From Streptomyces sp. A1277 (GTDB lineage: Bacteria; Actinomycetota; Actinomycetes; Streptomycetales; Streptomycetaceae): 64,000 nt of DNA. Under the pieces are notes generated by a model. The model made no database searches. It saw nothing but the letters and a program-made list of their open reading frames with translations, and was not told the origin of the DNA. The translations under genes were made by a program, and so were the position numbers. This document shows, one piece after another, positions 38,837 to 45,925 of the stretch. Each line of letters begins with the position of its first letter. Position 1 is the stretch's first letter. Location: positions 1 through 64,000 of the forward strand of contig NZ_SSBI01000011.1 in NCBI RefSeq assembly GCF_004795015.1, in the 5' to 3' direction.

Positions 38837-40887
38837 TACTGACGGGCTTGCCAAGGCTGCCCGCGCCGCTCGGAGAGCCGAGCCAGGCCCCCGAGCACGT
38901 GGGCAGCCTCGAACCCGGCCCCCTCGGCCCGCAGCGCGGACAGCGCCGCCGACAGCTCCGACTCCGCCCGGTCGAGCCTGCCCAGACCCACGCAGGCGCG
39001 CCCGGTCAAGCCGGCGGCCCGCGCGGCGTTGTACGTGTCGCCGGCCGCCTCCAGGGTGAGGCGGGCGGCTTCGGCGTTGACGACGGCATCCCCGTACCGG
39101 CCCTGGGCCAGGGCGACATCTGCCAGGTTGAACCGGGCCAGGGCGCCGGCCCGGAGGTCTCCGCAGGCAGGAAGTTCGGCCGCCGCGCGGGCGAAGAGTT
39201 CAGCCGCGTGGTCCTGCTGCCCGAGCCGCTGATGGGCCAGCCCTTGATAGTTCAGCGTCCGGGCATGCCCGAGGGCGTCGCCGCGCTCCAGGAAGGAGGC
39301 GGCGGCCCGCTCGAACATCGCCAGCCCCTCGGCGTGGTCGCCCGTGGCGAGCTTCCCCAGGGCGCCGGAGGTCAGCATCCGGCAGGCGGCCTCCTCGTTC
39401 CCCGCCTCCTCGGCGGCCAGCAACCCCTCCCGATGCGCCTCGTGCCACTCCCCGTAGAGCTTGCGACGCGGAAACAGCGGCCACAACGCGTCGGTGAGCC
39501 CCCAGGCCAGCTCCGGGGCGCCCATCGGGCGCGCGAGGCGGACCACTGCCATCAGGTTGGGCAGTTCCCGCTCCAGCCAGTTCAGCGCTGCCTCCGCCTC
39601 CGTCTGCCCGCCCACGGGGTCGAGGTCCTCCTCCACGACGGATTCCGGCTCGAAGGCCCGTTCCAGAGAGGAGCGTCCGGGCTCGATGATCTCCTCGGCC
39701 CGGCCGGTGTTGGCGAGATAGTGGTGACCGATGCGGAGCAGGGCGGCGGCCCGCTCGTCGCCGCTCTCCTCCTGCGCGGCCTGTGCGGCGGCATGCAGTC
39801 GCACCAGATCGTGGAACCGGTAGCGCTCGCCGCCCGATGCTCCGGCGACATCGACGAGCAGATTCGCGTCGTGCAACGCGTCGAGCGCCTCGACGGCATC
39901 CCCGCCCAGCAGCGCCCGGGCCACCGGGGCGCCGAATTCGCGGCCCGGGTGGAGCCCGAGCAGCCGGTAGAGGCGGGCAGCCGTGGGCGGCAGGCCCTGG
40001 TAGGAGAGGCCCAGTGCCGCCCGCACGTCGTAGTCGCCCTCTATGGCCAGGGCCTTCAGCCGTTCGTGCTCCTCGGACAGGGCGCGGACCATCGTGGTGA
40101 TGCCCTGCCGGGGGCGGGCCGCCAGCCGCGCCCCGGCGATCCGCACCGCGAGCGGCAGCCCCGCGCAGAGCACGACGAGGGCTCGTGCCTCCTCGGGCTG
40201 GGCGGCGACCCGGCCGTCGGCGAGGGTCGCGTCGAGAAGTTCGACCGCCGCCTCGGTGGAGAGAGGCTCCAGATGGATCACATGGCCCCCGTCGAGGCTC
40301 AGTCCCGGCATTCGCCGACGACTGGTCACCGCCGTCACACACCGCCCGGCCGGTAACAGGGGCCGCACCTGGGCCGCGGTCGCGGCGTCGTCCAGCAGCA
40401 CCACGAGCCGCCGGTCGGCGGTCAATGACCGGTAGAGCGCGACCCGTTCGCCCAGCGCCGGCGGCACCTGGCCGGTGGGTACGCCCAGAGCCCTCAGGAA
40501 CCGTCCCACCACCTCACCGGGGTCGGCGGGTCCGCCCGGTGCCTGCGCGCCCAGATCGGCGTACAGCTGACCGCCGGGGAAGTGCGGGCGAAGGGTGTGC
40601 AGCCAGGCCAGCGCGACCGCGGTCTTCCCCACCCCGCCCAGCCCGCTCACCGCCGCCAGCGTGGAATGCCCGCCCTCCGCGGCCCGGCACCGGTGCGCCT
40701 CCAGGGCACGGAGCTCGTCCGTGCGGTCCGTGATGCGGACCGAGGGTGGTAACTGCCAGGGCAATGGCACCTCTTCCCGCGCATCGGCCCCGGCCACATG
40801 GATGCCGCCGTGCACGTTCCCCGCTTGCACCACGAAGCCGTGCACCGTACCGCTCAGATCGTTGCTGCTGTGCTCATGCCCCCGCAT
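38653..40887 (-). CDS. NB-ARC/TPR STAND ATPase without SARP domain, one TTA codon
   Basis: A 744-residue STAND NTPase. A short N-terminal element (SGTVHGFVVQAGNVHGGIHV, about residues 10-29) belongs to a motif seen at the start of many actinobacterial STAND NTPases. The NB-ARC module has P-loop GLGGVGKTAV near residue 85 and Walker B LVVLLDDA. From about 430 the protein is helical with TPR repeats ending YYRKALSLY. There is no DNA-binding domain, so it resembles a sensor/effector scaffold more than a SARP. Codon 46 (40750-40752) is TTA. The ATG at 40887 has GGAGGGGG upstream. The 3' end overlaps the convergent hypothetical gene by 184 bases. Confidence 0.85.
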   Translation of the reverse strand: MRGHEHSSNDLSGTVHGFVVQAGNVHGGIHVAGADAREEVPLPWQLPPSVRITDRTDELRALEAHRCRAAEGGHSTLAAVSGLGGVGKTAVALAWLHTLRPHFPGGQLYADLGAQAPGGPADPGEVVGRFLRALGVPTGQVPPALGERVALYRSLTADRRLVVLLDDAATAAQVRPLLPAGRCVTAVTSRRRMPGLSLDGGHVIHLEPLSTEAAVELLDATLADGRVAAQPEEARALVVLCAGLPLAVRIAGARLAARPRQGITTMVRALSEEHERLKALAIEGDYDVRAALGLSYQGLPPTAARLYRLLGLHPGREFGAPVARALLGGDAVEALDALHDANLLVDVAGASGGERYRFHDLVRLHAAAQAAQEESGDERAAALLRIGHHYLANTGRAEEIIEPGRSSLERAFEPESVVEEDLDPVGGQTEAEAALNWLERELPNLMAVVRLARPMGAPELAWGLTDALWPLFPRRKLYGEWHEAHREGLLAAEEAGNEEAACRMLTSGALGKLATGDHAEGLAMFERAAASFLERGDALGHARTLNYQGLAHQRLGQQDHAAELFARAAAELPACGDLRAGALARFNLADVALAQGRYGDAVVNAEAARLTLEAAGDTYNAARAAGLTGRACVGLGRLDRAESELSAALSALRAEGAGFEAAHVLGGLARLSERRGQPWQARQYYRKALSLYSSASRSQSAAAEEVRARLSALEPPEAVPGAPDLEAPGPAAAEDLQGGDASGP

Positions 40888-41090
40888 GCGTCCCCCTCCG
40901 GACAGCCGAGTGCCGACTTCCACAGACATCCTTTCCGCACGTGCGCTCGATACCCGGGCCCGCGACGACCGACTGCGGTCGATTGCCGAATTCCGCGTCG
41001 GATCGAGGTGTTCTGCATATGCCAGACGTGTATGTGCTCGCCCGAGTGACCATAGTGCCGCGAGAGACCGCCGGTACCGAGAACCGGGCC
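40888..41090. other. divergent intergenic region, NB-ARC gene / glyA
   Basis: Upstream sequence of the minus-strand NB-ARC gene and of the glyA promoter. Apart from the NB-ARC ribosome-binding site (about 40893-40900) I find no clear signal here. The glyA promoter and riboswitch follow directly. Confidence 0.4.
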
Positions 41091-41119
41091 TTGGTCCGTG
41101 TGCGGGCGCCGGGTAGGGT
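41091..41119 (+). promoter_or_regulatory. glyA promoter
   Basis: TTGGTC (41091-41096) and TAGGGT (41114-41119) are separated by exactly 17 bases, a good housekeeping-sigma promoter. The predicted transcription start near 41126 is at the first base pairs of the riboswitch. Confidence 0.7.
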
Positions 41120-41124
41120 GCGAG

Positions 41125-41242
41125 GCGCCGCGACTGGCGCGCACTCCTCGCGGGGTGCTCAGTGGAATCGACCACGAGGGAGCGGCACACCCCCGGGCGC
41201 GCCCGGGGGCGTCATCGCCGGAGAGCCGTCCGCCTGGGCATC
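41125..41242 (+). ncRNA. ZTP (pfl) riboswitch upstream of glyA
   Basis: The conserved blocks of the pfl motif are present in order: GACTGGCG (41132-41139), the hairpin GTGGAATCGACCAC (41162-41175) followed by GAGGGAGCG, a variable GC hairpin (CCCCCGGGC...GCCCGGGGG, 41190-41209), and the 3' signature CCGCCTGGGCA (41230-41240). ZTP riboswitches sense ZMP/ZTP, which accumulates under 10-formyl-tetrahydrofolate shortage, and turn on one-carbon genes such as glyA. Downstream, CCGGGTC (41242-41248) can pair with GACCCGG (41269-41275), masking part of the GGGAGGA ribosome-binding site. This suggests control of translation initiation. Confidence 0.88.
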
Positions 41243-41284
41243 CGGGTCCACGCCGCAGCCATGCGACCGACCCGGGAGGAACCC

Positions 41285-42568
41285 GTGACCGCGTCCGTAC
41301 CCGCACAGCCCCGCCACCCCGCCCTGGCGGCAGCCGATCCGGAACTCGCCGCCCTCGTGGCCGCCGAGGAACAGCTCCAGGCCGACACCCTGCGCCTGAT
41401 CCCCAGCGAGAACTACGTCTCCGCCGCCGTGCTCGAAGCGTCCGGCACGGTGCTCCAGAACAAGTACTCCGAGGGCTACCCGGGCAAGCGCTACTACGAG
41501 GGCCAGCAGATCATCGACCAGGTCGAGACGCTGGCCGCCGAGCGCGCCCGGACCCTGTTCGGCATGGACCACGCGAATGTGCAGCCCTACTCCGGCTCAC
41601 CGGCCAACCTCGCCGTCTACCTGGCCTTCCTCAAGCCCGGCGACACCGTGCTCGGCATGTCCCTGCCGATGGGCGGCCACCTCACGCACGGCTGGGGCGT
41701 CTCGGCCACCGGCACCTGGTTCAACGGCGTCCAGTACGGCGTGCGCCGCGACACCGGCCGCGTCGACCTGGACGAGGTCCGCGACCTGGCCCTCGCCGAG
41801 CGGCCGAAGCTGATCTTCTGCGGCGGCACCGCCGTGCCCCGCGAGATCGACTTCGCGGGCTTCGCGGAGATCGCCCGTGAGGTGGGCGCGGTCCTGGTCG
41901 CCGACATCGCCCACATCGCGGGCCTGATCGCGGGCGGCGCCCACCCCTCGCCCGCCCCGCACGTGGACGTCGTCTCCACCACCACCCACAAGACCCTGCG
42001 CGGCCCGCGCGGCGCGATGCTGCTCAGCCGCGCCGAGCACGCCCGCGCCCTCGACCGCGCCGTCTTCCCCGGCCTCCAGGGCGGCCCGCACAACCAGACC
42101 ACGGCCGCGATCGGCGTCGCGCTGAACGAGGCGGCCACCCCGGCGTTCTGCTCCTACGCCCACAGCGTGGTCGCCAACGCCCGCGCGCTGGGCGAGGAGC
42201 TGGCCGCCCGGGGCTTCGACCTGGTCTCCGGCGGCACCGACAACCACCTGCTCCTGGTGGACCTCACCAGCAAGGACATCCCCGGCAAGACCGCCGCCAA
42301 GGCCCTCGACCGGGCCGGCATCGTCGTCAACTACAACGCCGTCCCTTACGACCCCCGCAAGCCCTTCGACCCCTCCGGCATCCGCATCGGCACCCCGGCG
42401 CTCACCTCGCGGGGCGTCCCCGGGTCGGAGATGGCGGCCGTCGCGGGGTGGATCGACCGCGTGATCACGGCCGCCCGCGCGGGCGACGAGGCCACGATCG
42501 GCGCGGTGCGGGCCGAGGTGAAGGAGCTGATGGGCGGGTACCCGGCGCCGGGGCTGCCGGTCGCCTGA
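41285..42568 (+). CDS. glyA: serine hydroxymethyltransferase
   Basis: A 427-residue PLP enzyme interconverting serine plus tetrahydrofolate and glycine plus 5,10-methylene-tetrahydrofolate. Conserved marks are LIPSENYVS, NKYSEGYPGKRYY, the PLP-binding Lys in STTTHKTLRGPRG and NYNAVPYDPRKPF near the C-terminus. Length is normal. The GTG at 41285 is set by GGGAGGA at 41274-41280; an in-frame ATG at 41261 would put the start before that site. It is regulated by the ZTP riboswitch in its leader. It is monocistronic and ends with a perfect 14-base-stem terminator. Confidence 0.97.
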   Translation: MTASVPAQPRHPALAAADPELAALVAAEEQLQADTLRLIPSENYVSAAVLEASGTVLQNKYSEGYPGKRYYEGQQIIDQVETLAAERARTLFGMDHANVQPYSGSPANLAVYLAFLKPGDTVLGMSLPMGGHLTHGWGVSATGTWFNGVQYGVRRDTGRVDLDEVRDLALAERPKLIFCGGTAVPREIDFAGFAEIAREVGAVLVADIAHIAGLIAGGAHPSPAPHVDVVSTTTHKTLRGPRGAMLLSRAEHARALDRAVFPGLQGGPHNQTTAAIGVALNEAATPAFCSYAHSVVANARALGEELAARGFDLVSGGTDNHLLLVDLTSKDIPGKTAAKALDRAGIVVNYNAVPYDPRKPFDPSGIRIGTPALTSRGVPGSEMAAVAGWIDRVITAARAGDEATIGAVRAEVKELMGGYPAPGLPVA

Positions 42569-42584
42569 CGCGGCACGTACGACT

Positions 42585-42618
42585 GTGCCCCGCACCGGAG
42601 TCGACCGGTGCGGGGCAC
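42585..42618. terminator. strong hairpin terminator between glyA and the DUF397 gene
   Basis: GTGCCCCGCACCGG and CCGGTGCGGGGCAC form a perfect 14-base stem with a 6-base loop. It lies 16 bases after the glyA stop and 10 bases from the stop of the convergent DUF397 gene, so it should act on both strands. Confidence 0.85.
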
Positions 42619-42628
42619 GGCTTGGGGC

Positions 42629-42934
42629 TCAGCCCCGGGCGGCGTACGTGACGAACTCGCCCCACGCGGCGGGGGAGAGGGCGAGTTCGGGGCTGTGCTG
42701 GTCCTTGGAGTCCCGAACGTGGACGGCGGCGGGGCAGGTGGCGACCTCGACGCAGTCATCGCCCTGGGAGCCGCTGTGGCTGGACTTGTGCCAATCCATT
42801 GCCACCTCGACGCAGGCGTCGCCGTCGGAACCGCTGTAGCTCGACTTGCGCCAGTCCATCGCCACCTCGACGCAGCTGTCCCCCTCGGAGCCGCTGTAAC
42901 TGCTCTTGAACCAGGTCAGGCCGGACGTGCTCAT
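42629..42934 (-). CDS. DUF397 protein with internally triplicated motif
   Basis: A 101-residue protein of the DUF397 family (BldB/WhiJ-locus partner proteins). Its N-terminal WxKSSYSGSxGDxCVEVA motif occurs three times in a row: residues 8-25, 26-45 and 46-65. The last two are exact 20-residue (60-bp) units at 42800-42859 and 42740-42799. The usual C-terminal part follows once (VHVRDSKD ... LALSPAAWGEFV). Family members normally have one copy. The ATG overlaps the stop of the upstream XRE gene (ATGA). DUF397 proteins act with their XRE partner in developmental regulation; the triplication looks recent. Confidence 0.9.
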   Translation of the reverse strand: MSTSGLTWFKSSYSGSEGDSCVEVAMDWRKSSYSGSDGDACVEVAMDWHKSSHSGSQGDDCVEVATCPAAVHVRDSKDQHSPELALSPAAWGEFVTYAARG

Positions 42935-43794
42935 AGCGCTCCTCGCATTCGCTTCAGCAGGCTCAGCGAGTCCTCGGGCGTCAGAGCCTGTGAGCGCAGT
43001 TTCGCATAACGCTGCTGGAGCACGCTGATCTCCTTCGGATCGGAGATCAGCCGCCCGTTCTTCTGGCCCTCCGAGTAGGCGAACCAGCGGTGCTCGGGCG
43101 TTTCGGCCAACTGGAGTGGTCCGTCAAGCCCGGCATGCGATACCCGTCGCGTAGGCATGATCTGAAACTCAACGTTCCAGTTCCCCTCGATCAACTCGAT
43201 CAGGTGATCAAGGAGTTCACGCGTGACGTCGTCCCCGCCCGTGTGCCGCTCCAGCACCGACTGCTCTACGATGAAGCTGAACGCGGTCGGAGGCTTTCGG
43301 CTGACGGATAGCAGTTCCTGACGGGCCATCCGCGCCGCGATCCGCTCTTCCAGCTCCTCCGGGTCCGGCAGGGGCGGGACGTCGAGGGAGACGGCACGCG
43401 CGTACGCCTCGGTCTGCAACAGGCCCGGGATCACCCGGCATTCGTACGTGTAGAGGCTGATCGCCGTCGCCTCCAGGCGTGCCCACTGCACGAACCAACT
43501 CGCGAGACCGGCCTGCCGGGTCAGATACGGTGCGGCCTTGCGAAGGGCACCCGTGTCACCGAGCACAGGCTCCGCGCTCTCCACGAAGCCTCGGTCCGGC
43601 ATGCGGCGGCCCTGCTCGATGGAGGCGATCGTGTGCTTCGAGTAGCCGACCAGTTTGCCGAACTCCTCGCGGCTCAGGCCCGCGTGCTCGCGTAGGGCAT
43701 GGACGACCGCGCCGAACGTACGCAGACTGTCCGAAGCCCCCGGCTCCGTACCGCCCGCAGATCCCGTACCGCCGTCCGTGTTCCCGTAGGCCAT
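42931..43794 (-). CDS. XRE-family regulator, Scr1/DUF5753 type
   Basis: A 287-residue regulator. The helix-turn-helix (residues about 25-80) includes LREHAGLSREEFGKLVGYSKHTIASIEQGRRMP. The C-terminal DUF5753/Scr1-like domain (about 100-280) contains YECRVIPGLLQTEAYARA and NGRLISDPKEISVLQQRY. These proteins work with DUF397 partners and RsbW-like ATPases (abaA and whiJ loci) in the control of sporulation and antibiotic production. The ATG at 43794 with AAAGG eight bases upstream is preferred; a GTG nine bases upstream is possible. The palindrome at 43886-43908 in its promoter is a likely operator. Confidence 0.92.
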   Translation of the reverse strand: MAYGNTDGGTGSAGGTEPGASDSLRTFGAVVHALREHAGLSREEFGKLVGYSKHTIASIEQGRRMPDRGFVESAEPVLGDTGALRKAAPYLTRQAGLASWFVQWARLEATAISLYTYECRVIPGLLQTEAYARAVSLDVPPLPDPEELEERIAARMARQELLSVSRKPPTAFSFIVEQSVLERHTGGDDVTRELLDHLIELIEGNWNVEFQIMPTRRVSHAGLDGPLQLAETPEHRWFAYSEGQKNGRLISDPKEISVLQQRYAKLRSQALTPEDSLSLLKRMRGAL

Positions 43795-43998
43795 CGTGGC
43801 CACCTTTCGCGCCGCACCCCGTCGTACCGCTTCTGACTCGGTGTCATGGTCGAGGCGGGGGTTACGTACTGTCCACCAGGCGTGTGCGTACGCTGACGCA
43901 GCGTACGCGCTGCGGGCCTGGTGCAAACGGGGATTTCGGCGTTGCGTGCGAAGTGCCGTGCCGGGGCATCGACCACCTGTGCGTTCCGGCCGCACGGT

Positions 43999-44026
43999 CG
44001 GGTCTCGGGTCTCGGGTCTTGGGTCC
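43999..44026. repeat. tandem 7-bp repeat (CGGGTCT x3 plus one variant)
   Basis: CGGGTCT at 43999-44005, 44006-44012 and 44013-44019, then TGGGTCC at 44020-44026. The complementary GAGACCCAAG lies about 45 bases downstream, so an RNA or single strand here could fold back. Confidence 0.75.
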
Positions 44027-44214
44027 CGGGCGGTGTGTTCGGGGTGTCCTTGGGCTTCGAGATCCGAGACCCAAGCGGTGTTTTCCATCCGGCGGGGAGG
44101 GCGGGAAGGGGAAACCCTCCCACCCTCCCGACCCCGTCACGGCCAGCAAGTATGACTAATAGTGAGCGAGTTGCAGCGGAAAGTCGCGACTGCTTACGGT
44201 GCCCCCAACGAAAC

Positions 44215-44249
44215 GACCCCGACGCGGTGTTGTCGCACCGGCCGGGGTC
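44215..44249 (+). promoter_or_regulatory. leader hairpin / attenuator-like structure before the winged-helix gene
   Basis: GACCCCGACGCGGTG pairs with the downstream CGCACCGGCCGGGGTC arm around TTGT. The structure ends 36 bases before the start codon. It could be an attenuator or a terminator insulating the gene from upstream transcription. Confidence 0.5.
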
Positions 44250-44285
44250 TGACCCAAGATCGACACCCAATGAAAGACCGATCTC

Positions 44286-45224
44286 ATGGCTGCCCAGCAC
44301 TTTAGCCCCGCCCCCTCCGCGCCCGAAGCCCCGCGCCCGCACCGCACGGCCCGTACCGGCTACGGCAAGCGGGCCGTCCCCGGTCAAGGCCCCTCCCGCC
44401 CCGCCGACTTCGCCGCCCTGCCCGAGCGTGAGCGGTACGTCGCGGCTTACGTCGACCGCCTTCCCGACGGTGCCGCCATGGACATCAAGTCGCTGGCCAA
44501 AGACCTCCCCCTGTACGGCCAGATGGCCATCGGCACCGCCCTGCGCGCCCTCGCCGTGGCCGGACACCTGCGCCGCGTACGGCGGCGGGTCGAAGGGGGC
44601 GGCACGTGCCGCTGGGTGACGTACACCTACTGGTCCCGGACCGCCCGCGACAACGAGTGGTGGATCACCGCGCTCTCCGGCACGGCCGCCGCCCCGGACG
44701 CGGACCCGGTGGACGTGCCCCCGCAGCGCCCCGCCCCCGAGCGCACCGCCGAGCGCACCGCCCCCGAGCCGCCGCCCGCGCGGCCGGACCCGGCCGTCCC
44801 GCCCTCCGCCGCCTACCTCGCCCTCGCCGGACTCGGCCGTCGCGAACCCCGCCTGGCGCTCTCCGCCGCCGACTGCGCCGCCCTGGAACCGCTCGCCGCC
44901 GCCTGGTTCGCACGCGGTGTCGGTGCCGAGCACCTGACGTCGGCGCTCACCGCCGGGCTGCCGGAGGCCGTCACGCACCCGCTCGGCCTGGTGCGCCGCC
45001 GCCTCACCGACAAGATGCCGCCGCACCTGCCGGACGCGACGGGCCCCGCGAGCGGGCTCCGGGTGGAGTGCGTCGCATGCGGTCGCCCCGGCCCGGCGGC
45101 CGCCCTCCCCGACGGCCTCTGCCGCCCGTGCCGGGTCTCGCACGCACCGTCCGTGACGCCGGACGGCGCCCATGGGGTCGCGGCCCGCGTCGCCGGGCTC
45201 CGGGGGCTGATGCGGACACCCTGA
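44286..45224 (+). CDS. winged-helix DNA-binding protein with C-terminal zinc ribbon
   Basis: A 312-residue protein. Residues about 40-110 resemble a MarR/replication-type winged helix (LPERERYVAAYVDRLPDGAAMDIKSLAKDLPLYGQMAIGTALRALAVAGHLRRVRRRVEG...). A Pro/Ala/Glu-rich linker (about 135-178) leads to a helical region. The C-terminus has a Cys4 zinc ribbon (CVACGRPGP ... GLCRPC). Proteins of this kind are common in Streptomyces near whiJ/abaA-type loci and are annotated as putative regulators. No autonomous enzymatic motif is visible. The ATG follows a hairpin leader. The ribosome-binding site is weak. Confidence 0.75.
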   Translation: MAAQHFSPAPSAPEAPRPHRTARTGYGKRAVPGQGPSRPADFAALPERERYVAAYVDRLPDGAAMDIKSLAKDLPLYGQMAIGTALRALAVAGHLRRVRRRVEGGGTCRWVTYTYWSRTARDNEWWITALSGTAAAPDADPVDVPPQRPAPERTAERTAPEPPPARPDPAVPPSAAYLALAGLGRREPRLALSAADCAALEPLAAAWFARGVGAEHLTSALTAGLPEAVTHPLGLVRRRLTDKMPPHLPDATGPASGLRVECVACGRPGPAAALPDGLCRPCRVSHAPSVTPDGAHGVAARVAGLRGLMRTP

Positions 45225-45250
45225 GTGCGTACGCTCACCCTGAGTACGCG
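45225..45250. promoter_or_regulatory. GTGCGTACGCT operator-like element before the RsbW-like gene
   Basis: GTGCGTACGCT at 45225-45235 repeats a sequence in the XRE promoter palindrome (43884-43894). It is followed by an imperfect inverted partner (TGAGTACGCG, 45241-45250). Its presence at both promoters suggests control of both units by the same regulator, most simply the XRE protein. Confidence 0.5.
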
Positions 45251-45295
45251 TCTGATCACTGGTGCGCGGTGTGGACGTACCGCCAGATTGGGGGC

Positions 45296-45748
45296 ATGAC
45301 ACCACTGCCCATCGCGGTCGCCCCCCAAGCCCCGGCCACCGCAAGCGTGTTCACCCAGCGCTTCAGCTCCACCCCGCGCGGCGCCCGGCTCGCCCGGCGG
45401 CTCGCCCTGCACCAGCTCGACGCCTGGGGCGTGCCGCACGGCACCACGGCATCCGACACCGTCGCCGTGCTCGTTGCCGAACTCGCCGCCAACGCCGTCA
45501 CGCACGGCCGCGTTCCCGGCCGGGACTTCGAGCTGGTCGTCCGGCTCACCGGCCGCACCCTCCGTATCGAGGTCTCCGACGCCCGGGGCGAACGCCGCCC
45601 GCCCGCCGGGAGCGTGGCCGAGCCCGCCCCGCTCGCCGAGGAGGGCCGGGGGCTGCTCCTGGTGGGCGCGCTCGCCGACCGGTGGGAGGTGCTGGACCGC
45701 GCCTGCGTCGGCAAGACGGTCGCGGCCGAACTGGACCTGCCGCTCTGA
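45296..45748 (+). CDS. RsbW-like ATP-binding (HATPase_c) protein
   Basis: A 150-residue GHKL ATPase of the anti-sigma-factor type. The N-box is VLVAELAANAVTHG, the G1 region is VSDARGERRPP, and the GRGLLLVGALADRW segment binds ATP. Homologues accompany XRE/DUF397 pairs in abaA-type loci and may act as protein kinases on anti-anti-sigma factors or as binding partners. The start is ATG at 45296, with GGGGGC directly before it. It ends with a 10-base-stem terminator. Confidence 0.88.
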   Translation: MTPLPIAVAPQAPATASVFTQRFSSTPRGARLARRLALHQLDAWGVPHGTTASDTVAVLVAELAANAVTHGRVPGRDFELVVRLTGRTLRIEVSDARGERRPPAGSVAEPAPLAEEGRGLLLVGALADRWEVLDRACVGKTVAAELDLPL

Positions 45749-45766
45749 CGGTGGACTGCGGGACAG

Positions 45767-45794
45767 AGGGCCGCACGCGGCGAGGTGCGGCCCT
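45767..45794 (+). terminator. hairpin terminator after the RsbW-like gene
   Basis: AGGGCCGCAC and GTGCGGCCCT form a perfect 10-base stem around an 8-base loop, 18 bases after the stop codon. Confidence 0.8.
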
Positions 45795-45858
45795 GTGCTT
45801 GCGGATTCCCGACCCGTCGTCTCGGCGGGGCTGCCGACGACGGCAGCAGAAGCGAGCT

Positions 45859-45916
45859 AACCTAAGTAAGATTCAATCTACGTAATATCGAATCTATGTT
45901 TTATAAAATTTAGGTT
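45859..45916 (+). promoter_or_regulatory. A/T-rich promoter with nested inverted repeats before the AAA-DUF234 gene
   Basis: The outer arms AACCTAA (45859-45865) and TTAGGTT (45910-45916) enclose the inner arms AGATTC (45869-45874) and GAATCT (45890-45895). The whole 58-base block is strikingly A/T-rich for this genome and contains TATAAA at 45902-45907 as a possible -10. The composition and symmetry suggest an acquired promoter or a repressor site. Confidence 0.55.
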
Positions 45917-45925
45917 GGGGCTCTG

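Larger units (their letters stand above)
43795..44285. promoter_or_regulatory. divergent regulatory region of the abaA/whiJ-like locus (palindrome 43886-43908)
   Basis: This 491-base gap is rich in structure. A perfect palindrome with arms GCGTACGCTG and CAGCGTACGC around ACG lies at 43886-43908. Three exact CGGGTCT heptamers plus a degenerate fourth lie at 43999-44026, with a complementary GAGACCCAAG further on (about 44068-44080). A TATGACTAATAGT stretch near 44151 could be the -10 for the winged-helix gene. A hairpin (44215-44249) sits in that gene's leader. No convincing gene is present. Confidence 0.55.

Noticed and set aside
45859..45916. Iron box (DmdR/IdeR site) before the AAA-DUF234 gene
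   Set aside because: Only separated AACCTAA/TTAGGTT halves 44 bases apart are present; the contiguous 19-bp iron box is not.
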